Notes: a model not told the origin generated them from the letters alone. 64,000 nt of DNA from Cristatella mucedo (GCA_009760855.2 WPIO01000096.1:1058501-1122500), one strand, 5' to 3'. Shown: positions 1 through 11,739, counted from the first letter of the stretch. Made by a program: numbers and translations.

Positions 1-429
1 CGGTGCCACGACTTAGTTATGCTAGAACCCTGCTGCCGCCCCCACTACTTTAAAAGCTGCTGCGTGGTTTTACACACCTTCTTTACTATTGAGACTGCAC
101 GTTACTATTGAGACTGCAACCCAATGATAACTTCGGCTGACCTACATATGTTTGTCTGGGTGCCTGCATAATACTCAGTTGAAAATCAGAGCAGTTAAAA
201 TGTGCAAGGCATCTCACTCTACTGAAGACTCTCTCTTCATAGAGACCTCTTAGTTCGAACATAACCAAATGCGTTTAAGCTAGCAAGGGTCTGTTACTAG
301 GAGACCATTCATACCGAGGGGGTAGAGCCGGCTAGACGAACGGAGGCTCGGTTGCCTTCTGCGGCAGGGCAGCTGGACACGCTTCGTTGTCGGCTTTGAG
401 CCCAAATCGGCATCACCACGATCCAGGCT

Positions 430-1288
430 TTCATTTTAAGCACATGAAGCCCAGCCATACCTGTGCATTGTTCTATCCCAGCCTGACAGCACCTCAAACT
501 CCCACAACTCCCTGGCAGCATGTATTGTCGACCTTTGTTCTCGGATGGTTCTTTGTTCTCGGAACTTTCTCAAAGTTAATGACAAAATCAGCATACTACT
601 AGTAAGCAAACCTAGTGTTACAAATAATGTTACCATTCAATTGCATTTCACTTTACAGCAAATGTAAAGCGCCTAGAGAGAGATTAAGTTCTCTGAGGGC
701 GCTTTATCAAGTGAATTATTATTATTATTATTGGAAAAATTAACTTTCAAAATGGACTCAGCCAGTATAACTGATGTAGCATCTGCAAGCAATCTGGCTG
801 TACTGTATCAAAGTGACCTTTCACTAGAAAACCACATCAGTTCCACAGTCAAGTCTGCCACCTTCCTGCAACGCAACATCGTTGAAAATGCAGACGTGCT
901 TAAATAAGGAGATCACATCCAATCTGGTCCATACATCTGTGACATCCCATCCCGACTTCTCTAACTCAAAAGTCTTCTTGCCTGAGGAGCTGGAGGGTTG
1001 GGGTTAAACCTCTACTCAGCTAGGCTTGCCTTTCGTGAACGTCATTGCTGCTATGTCGCCCTACTTCTCACCGACCTGCACCGGCTACCCATCAAGCAGC
1101 CTATCGACTTTAAGGTTTTGTCGATCAGGTTCTTGTCCCTTCATTCTGTTGCTCCACCCTATCAATAGGAACTACTTTCCTACCAGGCTAAGCATTGCAC
1201 AACCTGTTCTTCTGAACTGAGTCGTTTAGCTGTGCTTCCAGGCAACCTCAAGTCCTTCGGAGACCTTGACTTTAGTTCGCATGGAGGG
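430..1288 (+). mobile_element. LINE-A fragment (reverse transcriptase C-terminal region)
   Basis: Sense reading matches the other LINE-A copies in the window, with decayed versions of the segment before and through the LHWLP-like RT C-terminal motif (around 1070-1110) and on to the SFGD-like motif near 1255. Many frameshifts and stops show it is dead. It is split by a short LINE-A tail insertion at about 622-733: the left half ends near the equivalent of GKPSV and the right half resumes at the LEKLT-like residues. Confidence 0.75.
622..733 (+). mobile_element. Tail-only LINE-A insertion nested in an older LINE-A
   Basis: About 110 bp holding only the last part of the LINE-A 3' UTR, the stem-loop (AAAGCGCC ... 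GGGCGCTTT, inner arms AGAGA/TCTCT) and a terminal ATT run. The sequence on both sides belongs to the coding part of an older LINE-A, so this is an extremely 5'-truncated later insertion. Confidence 0.7.
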
Positions 1289-1603
1289 GGAGGGGAGGAG
1301 AGATGATGCATCAGCTCTGGGTCCACTGAGCTCGTCGTCTGCTCGTCGTTAGGCGGATGACGATTCTCGAGCACGAGGAACAGACACGGTGGCTGCTGTT
1401 CCGCAGGTCGGCACCGCTGCGCACAGCAAATTGCACATGCCGTCGCACGGCGAACAATGGGCAGCAATCACTACACTTGCCGAGTCCGCGCCACCAGCCC
1501 TTGCCAGACCGCAGTCGGCATCTCAAGCCAGTGGATGCCCCTTAGCAAGCCACCGCGATAGATAGCCTAGCAGGCCGCCCCCACCCACCCCACCGAGGCG
1601 TTC

Positions 1604-1793
1604 ACTTGGCCCCCAAATGGGCTCACTTGGCAGTCGATCGGAATATTTTTCGAGTGGTTTCTTACTTCTCACTCTCATGCAGCAAGCAATGCAAGCGTAC
1701 TTGGCCCCCAAATGGGCTCACTTGGCAGTCGATCGGAATATTTTTCGAGTGGTTTCTTACTTCTCACTCTCATGCAGCAAGCAATGCAAGCGC
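1604..1793. repeat. Two-copy 95-bp tandem duplication
   Basis: Copies 1604-1698 and 1699-1793 are identical or nearly so by eye, both beginning ACTTGGCCCCCAAATGGGCT. Length 95 is not a multiple of three and no coding function is apparent. Confidence 0.9.
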
Positions 1794-1984
1794 AACAGCC
1801 TCAAAGCGCTGACCTCCGAGCGACTAAGGGCTTGGGCGCCTAAATCTGGGGGCGCTGGCAGGCAGAGCAGGCAGATATATGAATGGAACACGTTGTCCCT
1901 ATGTAAGTGTGTGCTCCTTCAACGTTTGAAGTATGTGCTCCTTCAACGTTTGGTTTCCTGAAACCACTGATCTAGCCACTGAGC

Positions 1985-2215
<231 letters not shown>

Positions 2216-2459
2216 CTGAAAGTTCACATGGCTCCCGTGAGATAACTGCGGCAGGACAGCCCAAAACGATAGACCGCACTCACTCGGAATGCATCGCACG
2301 CAGCGCGGCCTTCTGCACGGCAGCACGAGCGCGCCCTGCGCGTCAGCAGCAGGCAAAGAGCAGAGCAGACGGCTGACGGAGGAGCAGCTTGACGAGCTCG
2401 TCAGCTGCATGCGCGATGGTCGCTCGCGAGATCGGGTCGACGGCAGCTTGCTCGTGCAC

Positions 2460-2678
2460 CTGCAGCTTCCTCAGGAAGTCGCCCATCGCCTTCTTGCCCA
2501 CGCTGCGAATCTGATCGCGGTCGAGCGTGATGCGCAGGTCAGGCAGCCCGTGCTCGTCGCTCGTCTCCTCGATGCTCACAAACTTCCGCTTCTGCTCCCC
2601 TTCGGCAGCGTCGGTGACATTCTGATCGGACGCTTCCAGCAGCACTCTCAAGATGACGTAGCGCGCTTGCATGTGCGC
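2460..2678 (-). CDS. DPP3: DPP3 coding exon 14
   Basis: Acceptor GTTGCAG precedes GCG CAC ATG (AHMQAR, including the conserved histidine equivalent to human His568). The exon continues through VILRVLLEA, an acidic/lysine-rich spacer, and SVGKKAM...RKLQ, matching human SVGKPALERFLRRLQ. The end at 2460 assumes donor CAG|GTGCAC, which is weak. The frame instead stays open with similar GC-rich third positions to a stop at 2343, adding 38 residues that do not resemble the family. The 3' border is therefore uncertain. Confidence 0.9.
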
Positions 2679-2877
2679 CTGCAACGGTGAGCGCACGGTG
2701 AGCAGCAGCTCTGGGGGCTCGGCTTCGGCTGCTGCAGGGCAGGCAGCTCCGTCGAAGCTGCTGCTGCTTGGGTGGGGGCAGCAGCAGCTTCGGCGGCGGC
2801 GGCTCGATCACTCATTCGCTCACGCTCCGCCACTGCAGAGCAGGGCGACCGATGGGGCACTGCATGTGGTTCGGTCC

Positions 2878-3022
2878 CTGAGAAATCTTCAGAGATACAC
2901 TTTTCAGACTCGACAGCTGCTGCATGGCATCAGACTGATCAACCTACTGGCTGCTATGAAGGGCACCAGACCAATCTACCCATTGGCTACTGCCAGGTGG
3001 CACCAAAATAATCTATCAGATA
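2878..3022 (+). repeat. Copy of an interspersed repeat (also at 6085-6550)
   Basis: From TGAGAAATCTTCAGAGATAC onward this matches 6085-6300 closely, except that a block of about 80 bp present there is missing here. Orientation is nominal. No coding potential or terminal repeats were recognised. Confidence 0.8.
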
Positions 3023-3025
3023 GTG

Positions 3026-3936
3026 CTCACGACGACGACGACGGCAGCGCCGGCCCGGCGATCGACTGGAGGCAAAAGCAGCACAGAAACAGCAGGCAGC
3101 GCCAAAGAGAGCGCACAGGCTGAGACAAACGGGATCTGGCCGGAGCCGGATCTGCACGGCGCATGTCTGGCCCTAGCCTGGCTGGAAAATTACTAGCACT
3201 AGCCACGGACGAAAAGACTACCTCGATCCACGGCGACTGATGTCACCGGCTAATATTCTAGCCAATCGCCGGCTACAGTGGCCACACGAGCCTTCGCCCT
3301 TAGCAGCGCAACAGGTGGCCTCGAGTGACAGCCTGCTCTGACCCGAGGCAACTGCTGTAGGGTGACCGTGGTGCTGTGAGTCACGTGACCAGGTGCCTGC
3401 CCATCCGGGGTGTTTTTGACATTTATGGACCTTTTCTCGTAACCTTAATTAAATTCAAACGAGCTATATGCACATATGCAAGCCTATACCAGTAAACGAT
3501 ACGGAAAAACACCCTTTAACTTTATTTTGCAAGGCAGGCCTGAGTGTCTGCTGATCTAGCCTGTGAGAGTTAGCCCTACTGACCTACTGCAAGACTTGCT
3601 GCGTTCTTTCTAAAGGTAACCTTTTTTATTGGCAGGAAAATGAAAAATAGTCAACGCAGTTTTTGCCTAGAAAAGAAATTAAAACTAATTCCCTTGTTAT
3701 TGTTCTTGTTGCATACTGCGACAGTTAAATACATATTCTTAAAGAGGACTCCTGTTCAAAATTATTGGGCTGCAATTCATGCAAACTAGAAATCAAGGTG
3801 CTACTTCAAATGTTTCAGTGTTCTACTAACTAATGAACCTCTGAGCCAACACATCCATACCAGAACATAGGATAGCACGAGTTGCTCATGCTGGTGGCGA
3901 ACTGTGCATGCTACAGCATTGGTTTGCTTACTGCTG
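3026..3936. other. DPP3 intron 13, no recognisable feature
   Basis: Mixed-composition sequence with no exon homology, repeat family or RNA gene that I recognise. AT content rises after about 3420. Confidence 0.5.
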
Positions 3937-3939
3937 CCG

Positions 3940-4075
3940 TTGTTTGGCCTAGGGGTAAGGTGCTTGCCTGTGACCACAGTGGTCATGAGTTCGACCCCTG
4001 TGATATATGCAAAGCACCTGGATAGAGATTAAGTTCTCATAGGGCGATACGCAAATATATTCTATATTTCTATAT
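3940..4075 (+). mobile_element. S1 SINE (tRNA-derived)
   Basis: A-box-like TTTGGCCTAGGGGTAAGG near 3942 and B-box-like GAGTTCGACCCC near 3988 are followed by the S1 tail (GCACCTGGATAGAGATTAAG ... GGGCGATACGCAAAT). Divergent copy. Confidence 0.75.
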
Positions 4076-4079
4076 TTAC

Positions 4080-4780
4080 AAAAGGCTCAAAAGCAAGAAA
4101 AGCTTGTTTTGCAGTTTTAGAAGCAACTTACGGCCTCCGCCAGTCACCTTTTGAAAAGATGATCATTTTGTTTAACATCGGCAGAACTCGAAAAAGTAAG
4201 ATTCATCGGATAATACTACAGCAATACTAATTAAAAATGCATCTCGGCAACTCCGTTTGGCATTTCTCCAGAAATAATCAGGCGTTTGAGCCAACTATTT
4301 CATGCATTTTTGCATGCGCAACAGCTGGCCAGACATGGCGTGCAACAGTTCAAGAATCGATAGAGCAGTGAAAAGGGGGAACAGGGGCTTTTTTCTGAAA
4401 AATGACGAATTAAAATTCTTTTAAACAGCTTCCTAAGACTATATTTGTGCGACTGCTTGTATACATGTACAGGGTATGCATCTGCTCGTGTGCATACAGC
4501 TAAAGGTGAACATAAGCTACTGGCAAGCAAAACATGAGCAGTAGAGGCATCTACCGAATGAAAAAAGCATAATCTTTCAGCGCACCTGTTTTCTGCAAGC
4601 AATGTACGTTTTAAAAACAAGCCTGTGAGATCTCGTCATAGGCCTTCTTCACAATCACTTCCATTTTCGGACGACGATTAGCGGCATCAAACGAGCCAAA
4701 GCTCTGAGCCGAGCCTATCGGTGTCACAGCTAATGAAAGTCAGTGAGAGGCCTGGTACAATGCACGGGTTTCTTTCCGTA
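4080..4780. other. DPP3 intron 13, no recognisable feature
   Basis: AT-rich sequence without recognisable exon, RNA gene or repeat. A 106-codon minus-strand frame at 4300-4620 has no recognisable motif and looks random. Confidence 0.45.
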
Positions 4781-4782
4781 AT

Positions 4783-5872
4783 AATAATAATAATAATTCA
4801 CTTGATAAAGCGCCCTCAGAGAACTTAATCTCTCTCTAGGCGCTTTACATTTGCTGTAAAGTGAAATGCAATTGAATGGTAAGTAAAATCATGCTTGAAA
4901 AACAAACGAAATGAATAATATGGTTAGGGGTGACATGCACAGGGTCAGCATGCGAATGTGGTTAGTGGCAGCATGCACAGTGTCAGCACGCATAAGCACA
5001 TCAAGGACGAATCACAGGGACCCACTAAATGCTGTCCTAAATAGGTGTGTTTTTAGGTTCCTATTAAATGTGGTCAGGTCAGGGGATGTTCTGACGCAGG
5101 TCGGGAGGGAGTTCCAGGCTTTGGGAGCATACGAGCTGAATGCACGGTCTCCAAAGGATTTGAGGTTTGTACGAGGTATTTCCAGACTGTTGGATTCCGA
5201 AAAGCGGGTGGTACGATGCTTGGCCTGATGGGGTAGTATATCTGACAGATAGGCTGGAGCCATAGAATGAAGGGACCTAAAAGTGAGCGACAAAACCTTG
5301 AAGTCAATCCGTTGCTTGACTGGTAGCCAGTGCAGGTCGGCGAGAAGTGGAGTAATGTGGCAACTGCGACGCTCACGACAGACAAGCCTAGCTGCAGAGT
5401 TTTGCACCAGCTGCAATCGCCTGATCGCACATGCTGGTAGGCCAGTAAGCAGTGAGTTGCAGAAGTCGAGACGGGATGTCACGAATGTATGAACCAACTT
5501 GGACGTGGTATCTTTATCTAAACAAGCCCGAATTTTAGCAATGTTATGAAGCTGAAAATAGGCAGATTTGACTGAGGAGCTGATATGGTCGTCTAACGAG
5601 AGGTCACTTTGGAATATGACACCTAGGTTCCGAGCTGATTCGACAGGAGATATGCTGGCAGAGCCAATTTTGAGAGTCAGCCTTTCCAATCTCTGGATCA
5701 CACTGGGTTTGCCCATAACTAGTAAGTTAGTTTTATCATCGTTAAGTTTTAGAAAATTTGCTGCCATCCATGTGCGGATGTCATCAATGCATGCAGCTAG
5801 TGAGTTGAGAGAATTTGAGGTGCTCGAAGGCTGGGAGGGATCAAAGCAAAGGTTCCGTGCCTTTCAAGCTTC
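4783..5872 (-). mobile_element. LINE-A copy with intact 251-codon RT C terminus
   Basis: Reads on the minus strand: an open frame from 5767 to 5012 carries the RT C-terminal part with LLADLHWLPVKQRIDFKVLS and SYAPKAWNSLPTCVRT, then a 3' UTR, the stem-loop at about 4800-4850 and a terminal run read as (ATT)n on the minus strand. It is 5'-truncated near 5870. CR1/L2-superfamily assignment rests on the RT C-terminal motifs and microsatellite-like tail. It is one of the best preserved copies in the window. Confidence 0.92.
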
Positions 5873-5919
5873 CCTTTACAAGGTAGCGATCGATGTTAAG
5901 GCCGAGTTTGCAACCTGTC

Positions 5920-6034
<115 letters not shown>

Positions 6035-6084
6035 GGCATGCAATGTATTTCATGCTGACTAACTGGTAAGTGGGTCAGTCCCTT

Positions 6085-6550
6085 AGAAATCTTTAGAGAT
6101 ACACTTTTCAGACTCGACAGTTGCTGCATGGCATCAGATTGATCAACCTACTGGCTGCTATGGAGGGCACCAGACCAATCTACCAGCTGGCTGCTGTCGG
6201 GTGGAAACACGTGATTCTACCCACTGGGTGCTGACGAACTACACCACACCAATCTACCCATTGGCTACTGCCAGGTGGCACCAAAATAATCTATCAGATG
6301 GCTGCTGTCGAATGGAGCCAGACCAATCTACCCACTGGCTGCTGACAGACGGTGCCAGACTAATCCACCAACTGGCACTGCAGGATGATACCGGAACAAT
6401 CTAAGAACTGGTTGCTAGCAGATAGCAGCAGACCGATCTACCACCGGCGACTACAGGACGGCACCAGACTAACCTACCCACTGCCTGTTACCAGATTGCA
6501 ACACATCAAGCTACCCACTCTACAACCGGACGACACCACACCAATCTGCT
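6085..6550 (+). repeat. Degenerate ~40-bp tandem repeat, longer copy of the 2878 element
   Basis: Begins with the same single-copy head as 2878-3022 (CTTTAGAGATACACTTTTCA). It then has about ten degenerate units around ACCAGACCAATCTACCCACT followed by GGCTGCTG. Units vary in length, so it is not a coding repeat. Confidence 0.8.
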
Positions 6551-6644
6551 AACCAGCTGCAGCCACTGCTTATCTGAACACAAGCTAGTAAACCACATCC
6601 ATCTTCAACTTACTGTATACTGTACAGTATATAGTTACTCTATA

Positions 6645-6916
6645 CACACCTATTTAGGATAGCATTTAGTGGGTCCCTGTGATTCGTCCTTCATGTGCTT
6701 ATGTGCGCTGACTGTGCATGCTGCCACTAACCACACTTGCATGCTGATGCTATGCATGTCACCCCTAACCATGTTATTCATGTTGTTTATCAAGCATGAT
6801 ATTACTCACCGTTCAATCGCGTTTCACTTTGCAGCGAATGCAAAGCACCTAGAAAGTAATTGAGTTCTCTGAAGGCGAAAGTTCTATGAAGTGCTTTATT
6901 ATTATTATTATTATTA
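6645..6916 (+). mobile_element. LINE-A 3' UTR fragment
   Basis: Starts at the AGCATTTAGTGGGTCCCTGT segment that follows the RT stop codon in other copies and runs to the tail and terminal (ATT)n near 6900-6916. The stem-loop is partly decayed. Confidence 0.85.
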
Positions 6917-6999
6917 CAGTGGTGGGTAAATCGTTAGCTAGCTATCAGCTGATTATTCTATCAGTACTGCTGACTTTTGCTAAAGATGGACATACGTAC

Positions 7000-7120
7000 C
7001 TGACGCCAACTCTTAGTTGCAGGGGTGTAGAATTCCAGACCAAGGAGCCCTGCTCTCACCATGTTGAGCCAGTTGACATAAACAATGTCGTCGGCTTTCT
7101 CCCCTTCGTGGCCAAAAATT
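7000..7120 (-). CDS. DPP3: DPP3 coding exon 13
   Basis: Acceptor AATTGCAG, phase 2 entry completing an Arg codon, then IFGHEGEKADD and VYVNWLNMVRAGLL, one of the most conserved DPP3 stretches, and FYTPATKSWRQ before donor CAG|GTACGT. 40 full codons. Confidence 0.97.
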
Positions 7121-7208
7121 CTGCAATTGAAAGAGTGGTTTTGAGGTTGTTTTTTAACAGCCACAACACCCATTATGACGTAGTTAAAAATGATTCGATT
7201 ACACCCAC

Positions 7209-7396
7209 CGGAGAATATCTGGCTCAAGGCACAAGTAAAGCCCGACACTCTCGGCCCTGCACTCCTCGTAAGATGAGCCAATCACTGGAAACTTGGCATC
7301 CCACGTCTCACCGGGACCGTACCAGCTAGTCACCGGTTCGCCCGACAGCAGATGGACGACAGTGGCCTGGTCGAAGTTCAGCTGCCCCGTCGTATC
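7209..7396 (-). CDS. DPP3: DPP3 coding exon 12 (third zinc ligand)
   Basis: Acceptor TTTCGCAG and donor CG|GTGGGT. Encodes [22 protein letters not shown] and [19 protein letters not shown]. The second E of EECRAE is the third zinc ligand in the family. The position equivalent to human ETGE (KEAP1-binding) reads LSGE. 62 codons, phase 0 in, phase 2 out. Confidence 0.98.
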
Positions 7397-7834
7397 CTGC
7401 GAAACACACAGCGAGTGCTTAGTTAGCACTATCTACTACAGCCGTATACGTACGCGTGCACGTATGAAAGGAAACAAGTGCGGCAACCACTCATCGGCAG
7501 GCACAGCACAATGCACGACGGTCGAAGGAATTACCCAATCGCATCACATTCACAGTACATAACACAGAAACGGCCACGATGGCCCTACCTAATGGTGTGT
7601 GCCCATCGGAAAGAATGCATTCGGACTTGAGCACAAACAAATATGTCACAATAGCGATCGTTGCTTTCCCTGCAGCAAAGGCGCCGATTATACAGCTAGG
7701 AATTTACAGCTGGTACATTTTACATTTTACAGCTCTACATTCACACTCACCTAAGCTGCCACAGCCGAGGTCATAACACAGCGGCTTGTACAAGGAATAG
7801 AGAACTATCACTGTCTATCATCATATCCCTATTG

Positions 7835-8440
7835 GCTGGGCTGCCAAAAAAGCAATTAGGCCGCTGCAGGTGACTACGAATATGGCTGCAAGGCTGGTCT
7901 TCAAATCCAAGAAGTTTGAGCGTGTCTCCTTTGCTAAATGAGCTAAGATGGATGCCGGTTGACCAACGGATAAGAGCAAAGTTCTTTCACTGACCCACAA
8001 GGCTCGCCACGGCTTGGCTCCTTCGTACCTAGCTGAGCTGCTGCACCAGTTTCAGCCTGTTCGCGCCCTCAGGTCTTGTGTGGACAATAAATTAGCTGTT
8101 CCATTCCTCTGCTTAAAGACCGTTGGCGACAGAAGCTTTAGCTCTGCAGGTCCTAGACTGGGGAACTCGCTTCCACAGTTCTAAGGCAACGACAACTACT
8201 GCCGACTATGGCACATCCTTTTCAGCGGTCCTGAGCTGCTACTTCTATGCTACTCACTACCTCAACTGCTCTCCTGACTCTGCTATGCTTCCCGCTTTCT
8301 CTTTGTTGCGTGACACGAAGTCTGTTGGCTACCGAATGCGTACCGAAAGCCGCTTAGGCTGTGAGTGCGCTATACGAAACTCTCCTTCGTAACACCCACA
8401 AGGTCTTTATGACTTTGTGGAGTTACAGACGGAGATACAT
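7835..8440 (+). mobile_element. LINE-B fragment (second LINE family)
   Basis: Closely matches 22215-22840: ATGGCTGCAAGGCTGGTCTT, then a reading equivalent to VLTLTHKARHGLAS, and a shared end near the phrase CACCCACAAGGTCTTTATG. Stops and frameshifts show it is dead. The family is distinct from LINE-A and lacks its stem-loop tail at this end. Confidence 0.85.
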
Positions 8441-8992
8441 AGGCTTAGTAAAACCAGCCTACTCCAGGAACTAAAAACAGTTAAAACGACGGGCTGCAAA
8501 TTAGGGAAAGTAACACGCTGTTGGGCTTGTATGACACCACTGTGGAGCAGTGACCTTGAAAGCCTTCAGTAAAATCCCTAGATTCTCGCTTCTCTTCAGG
8601 TACTTTACAAACGTCTAATCGTTCATACTTTTTGTCGCTTTTATTAATACAAAACACAGTTTCTTTTGCATGAGAAGGCAGGAGAAGAAGAATCAAGGCA
8701 TGAACTTTATCCCCTCTCAATAGATGTCTCTCGAAAATTAGTCAAACATGCAGCCAGAAAGATGCAAAGCTGGTGCAAGCAGAAAGACAGAAAGTAGCTA
8801 AAGCAGTACATGGTAAAGCTTGTATTGCAGCAGTACAGTAGTGTAGCGGTACTTGCGACCTCGCTCGTGCGTAGCTCGTGAAAAACGAGGCCCAGGCTCA
8901 AACCGTCGGACGAATTCCGGGATCGTAGAGTGCAATTCTTGAGCATGCGTGCAAATCAAGGGTATACATAGAAATGAATATAATTAATTTAC
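8441..8992. other. DPP3 intron 11, no recognisable feature
   Basis: No exon homology or repeat family recognised. Confidence 0.45.
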
Positions 8993-8995
8993 ACA

Positions 8996-9617
8996 GCTAA
9001 TAATAACAATAATATTGCACTTGATAAAGCGCCCTCAGAGAACTTAATCTCTTTCTAGGCGCTCTACATTTGCTGCAAAGTGATATGCAATTGAATAGTG
9101 AGTAAAATCATGCTTGAAAAAACAAACAAAATGAATAATATGGTTAGGGGTGACATGCACAGGGTCAGCATGCAAATGTGGTTAGTGGCAGCATGCACAG
9201 TGTCAGAATGCATAAGCACGTGAAGCACGAATCACAGGGACCCACTAAATGCTGTCCTAAATAGGTGTGTTTTTAATTGTCTTTTAAATGTGGTCAGGTC
9301 ATGGGATGTTCTGACGCAGGTCGGGAGGGAGTTCCAGGCTTTGGGAGCATACGAGCTGAATGCACGGTCTCCAAAGGATTTGAGGTTTGTACGAGGTATT
9401 TCCAGACTGTTGGATTCCGAAAAGCGGGTGGTACGATGCTTGGCCTGATGGGGTAGTATATCTGAAAGATAGGCTGGAGCCATGGAATGAAGGGACCTAA
9501 AAGTGAGCGACAAAACCTTGAAGTCAATCCGTTGCTTGACTGGTAACCAGTGCAGGTCGGCGAGAAGTGGAGTAATGTGGCAACTGCGACGCTCACGACA
9601 GACAAGCCTAGCTGCAG
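8996..9617 (-). mobile_element. LINE-A copy, 5'-truncated
   Basis: Minus-strand LINE-A with tail and (ATT)n-like run at 8996-9070, 3' UTR, and the RT C terminus up to about 9617. Very similar to 4783-5400. An S1 SINE fragment in the same orientation abuts the truncated 5' end. Confidence 0.9.
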
Positions 9618-9742
9618 CTCCCTAGAAGAACTTACTCCCTATTCAGGCCCTTCACATATGCCACAGGGCTCAAAGCCCACGACCTCGGCCATCAAATGCA
9701 AGTACCTTAACCGCTGGATCAAACCAGGGCGGCAGGGCTCTA
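9618..9742 (-). mobile_element. S1 SINE, tail-truncated
   Basis: Reverse complement shows the tRNA-like head (AACCGCTGGATCAAACCAG at 9708-9726 is the A-box region reversed) and part of the tail. The last tail bases are missing at the LINE-A junction. Confidence 0.75.
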
Positions 9743-10009
9743 TCACACCAATCAGCCACGGTTGGCAGCTCATAGCTCATAACTCATAACTCATTGCTCA
9801 TGACTTCATCGACCGCCTTCAAGCTGAAGATTCAAGCTGAAGATTCAAGCTGCGGATTTTCGCCATGCGAAAACAAGGATGAAAGGATGCTGGCTTTAGG
9901 CTTTGAGCAGATAATTGCAGACAAGGATACTGCAACACACCAACCAATTAGGTCTCGGTAATTTGAGGCACCACGGACATTGATACGCGCAAGTATGCTG
10001 CACACACGC

Positions 10010-10271
10010 ACACGTGCACACTCACACGCCGCCACTCACATATGCACAACATAGATATTCATACATACATAGCAAACATACGCATAGCATGCATATGCAC
10101 AGCACGTGAGGGCGACCACACACGAACACACACACGAACACACACTCATGCTCGCACACAAAAATACATACAGGCATGCACGCGAAGGCACAGCAGACTA
10201 AGTTGTGCAGGCACAGCAAAGCAGACTACCCTGTGCATGCACGCGCACACACGCACGCGCACACGCGCGCG

Positions 10272-10322
<51 letters not shown>
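10010..10322. repeat. (CA)n and CA/CG-rich low-complexity tract
   Basis: Interrupted CA repeats from about 10010, becoming CACGCGCA and then pure (CA)n at about 10286-10320. Confidence 0.95.
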
Positions 10323-10577
10323 CACAGGCATACATAAAGGACTGCATGCCAGTCGTGAAGGGGTGGAGACCGGATCATACACTCTGGGCCGACCAGCAGC
10401 ACCAGCATAGTAACTAAAACGAATGTGGTGCACACAAGTCTGGCAAGAACCTAAAACACCAGCAATGGAACTACTCGTGCATGTACCAAATTATCTGCTA
10501 AAAAAAAAACATTGAACGCGACCTTCGCCAAGCAGATGGCTTCATTTAGCTCGAACAGCACAAATAGGCGCACCTAC

Positions 10578-10670
10578 TTTCATGAACAGTTTGCCACTCC
10601 CGTGCCCCAAGAGCTCGTGGAGTCCAACTTGCACTTCAAAAGCCACAGCCTTCAACTCACTGTATGGACT
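10578..10670 (-). CDS. DPP3: DPP3 coding exon 11 (HELLGH zinc motif)
   Basis: Encodes [20 protein letters not shown], the M49 signature HExxxH with two zinc-binding histidines and the catalytic glutamate. Donor AAA|GTAGGT is clear. The acceptor is taken as TTTATAG|AGTCC, giving phase 0 and [10 protein letters not shown] before the motif. This part is variable in the family, so the exact 5' border is less certain than the rest. Confidence 0.95.
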
Positions 10671-11032
10671 CTATAAAGCAATCGACTGCAACGTCAATCC
10701 GACGAGCGAGCACGCCGCGCGCCTAGCTGGTTGCTCGCAAAAGCCTGCAGGAGCTTCTGCGAGCACGAGAGAGATGAGAGAAGGCGAGATGAGAGCAGGC
10801 GAGATGAGAGCAGGCGATGACGACAAGCAAAGCGAAAGTGTGCAGCACGAGATGCGATTCAAGAAACTTTCAAGCCCAGGTCTATCGTATGGGAATGCTT
10901 CGATGGCGCGCACGCACACACACACGCGCACACCCACGCACACACACACACACTCTCGTCACTAATGACCAACTATTAAATCGAACTCCCATAGCAAAGA
11001 GCTCCGAGCTTGCTACCGGCCGAAACACCCAC

Positions 11033-11139
11033 CAAGTCGTCGTCAGACAGGAAAGTCACTTTGGTGTCCTTGTAACCGGAGGACAGGACGTTGCCCAGCG
11101 ACACGTTCTTGAAGCCTTCGTTCTGCCTGATCTCGTTAT
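11033..11139 (-). CDS. DPP3: DPP3 coding exon 10
   Basis: Acceptor TGCTGCAG, phase 1 entry completing Tyr, then [18 protein letters not shown], which matches human [19 protein letters not shown], and [10 protein letters not shown] before donor TTG|GTGGGT. 35 codons. Confidence 0.96.
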
Positions 11140-11255
11140 CTGCAGCACGAGACTGCAGCTGTGATCGGCGGCGGCTGGCAAGCAGCCACCGGGACCATTC
11201 GGCGCACGCACGAGCAGCGTGAACGACAAAGCAGTAGAAGCAGGCAGAAACCTAC

Positions 11256-11450
11256 AGTTCGGAATGTTAATTCCGGCCGGGATGCCACTTCCGGAAAATG
11301 TTACCACGTCCAGTGAAGTGAAGTCCGGACGGAGGAAGGTGTCCTTCTCGTAGCTACGCGGCCAAGGCAGTAGCTTGAGGAAGCTCTCGGCGTGCGCCAC
11401 CAGCTGTGAAAACTTGGCGCTCATCGCCTTATTGACAACGGCCACGAAAC
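11256..11450 (-). CDS. DPP3: DPP3 coding exon 9
   Basis: Acceptor CTTCGCAG, phase 1 entry, then [33 protein letters not shown] and [13 protein letters not shown], all nearly identical to the family. Donor T|GTAGGT. Confidence 0.98.
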
Positions 11451-11739
11451 CTGCGAAGTGTGCGACAGACCGACACAAAGGTCAATGCCGAACGCAAGCA
11501 TGCCACGATGCAGCCGCGATCAAAAGAATAGATGGCTCGGAGCAGTCAGCTGCAAAACCGGTAAAATCATGAGACCGCATAGACTATACAGACACGCTTC
11601 GAGCAGAAGACCACTTTGCTCCATGTCCAATCAAAGATACTATAACTCAGCAGTATCAGACCAGCTTAACTCTTATATTGTAACATCAAATCCAGTTATA
11701 TTTAGGTCTTTGAGTAAATCCTTCCACGGGGTCAGCATT

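Noticed and set aside
2289-2690. 133-codon plus-strand frame
   Set aside because: Antisense shadow of DPP3 exon 14.
10582-10965. 127-codon plus-strand frame
   Set aside because: It is antisense to DPP3 exon 11 and continues into a CA repeat.
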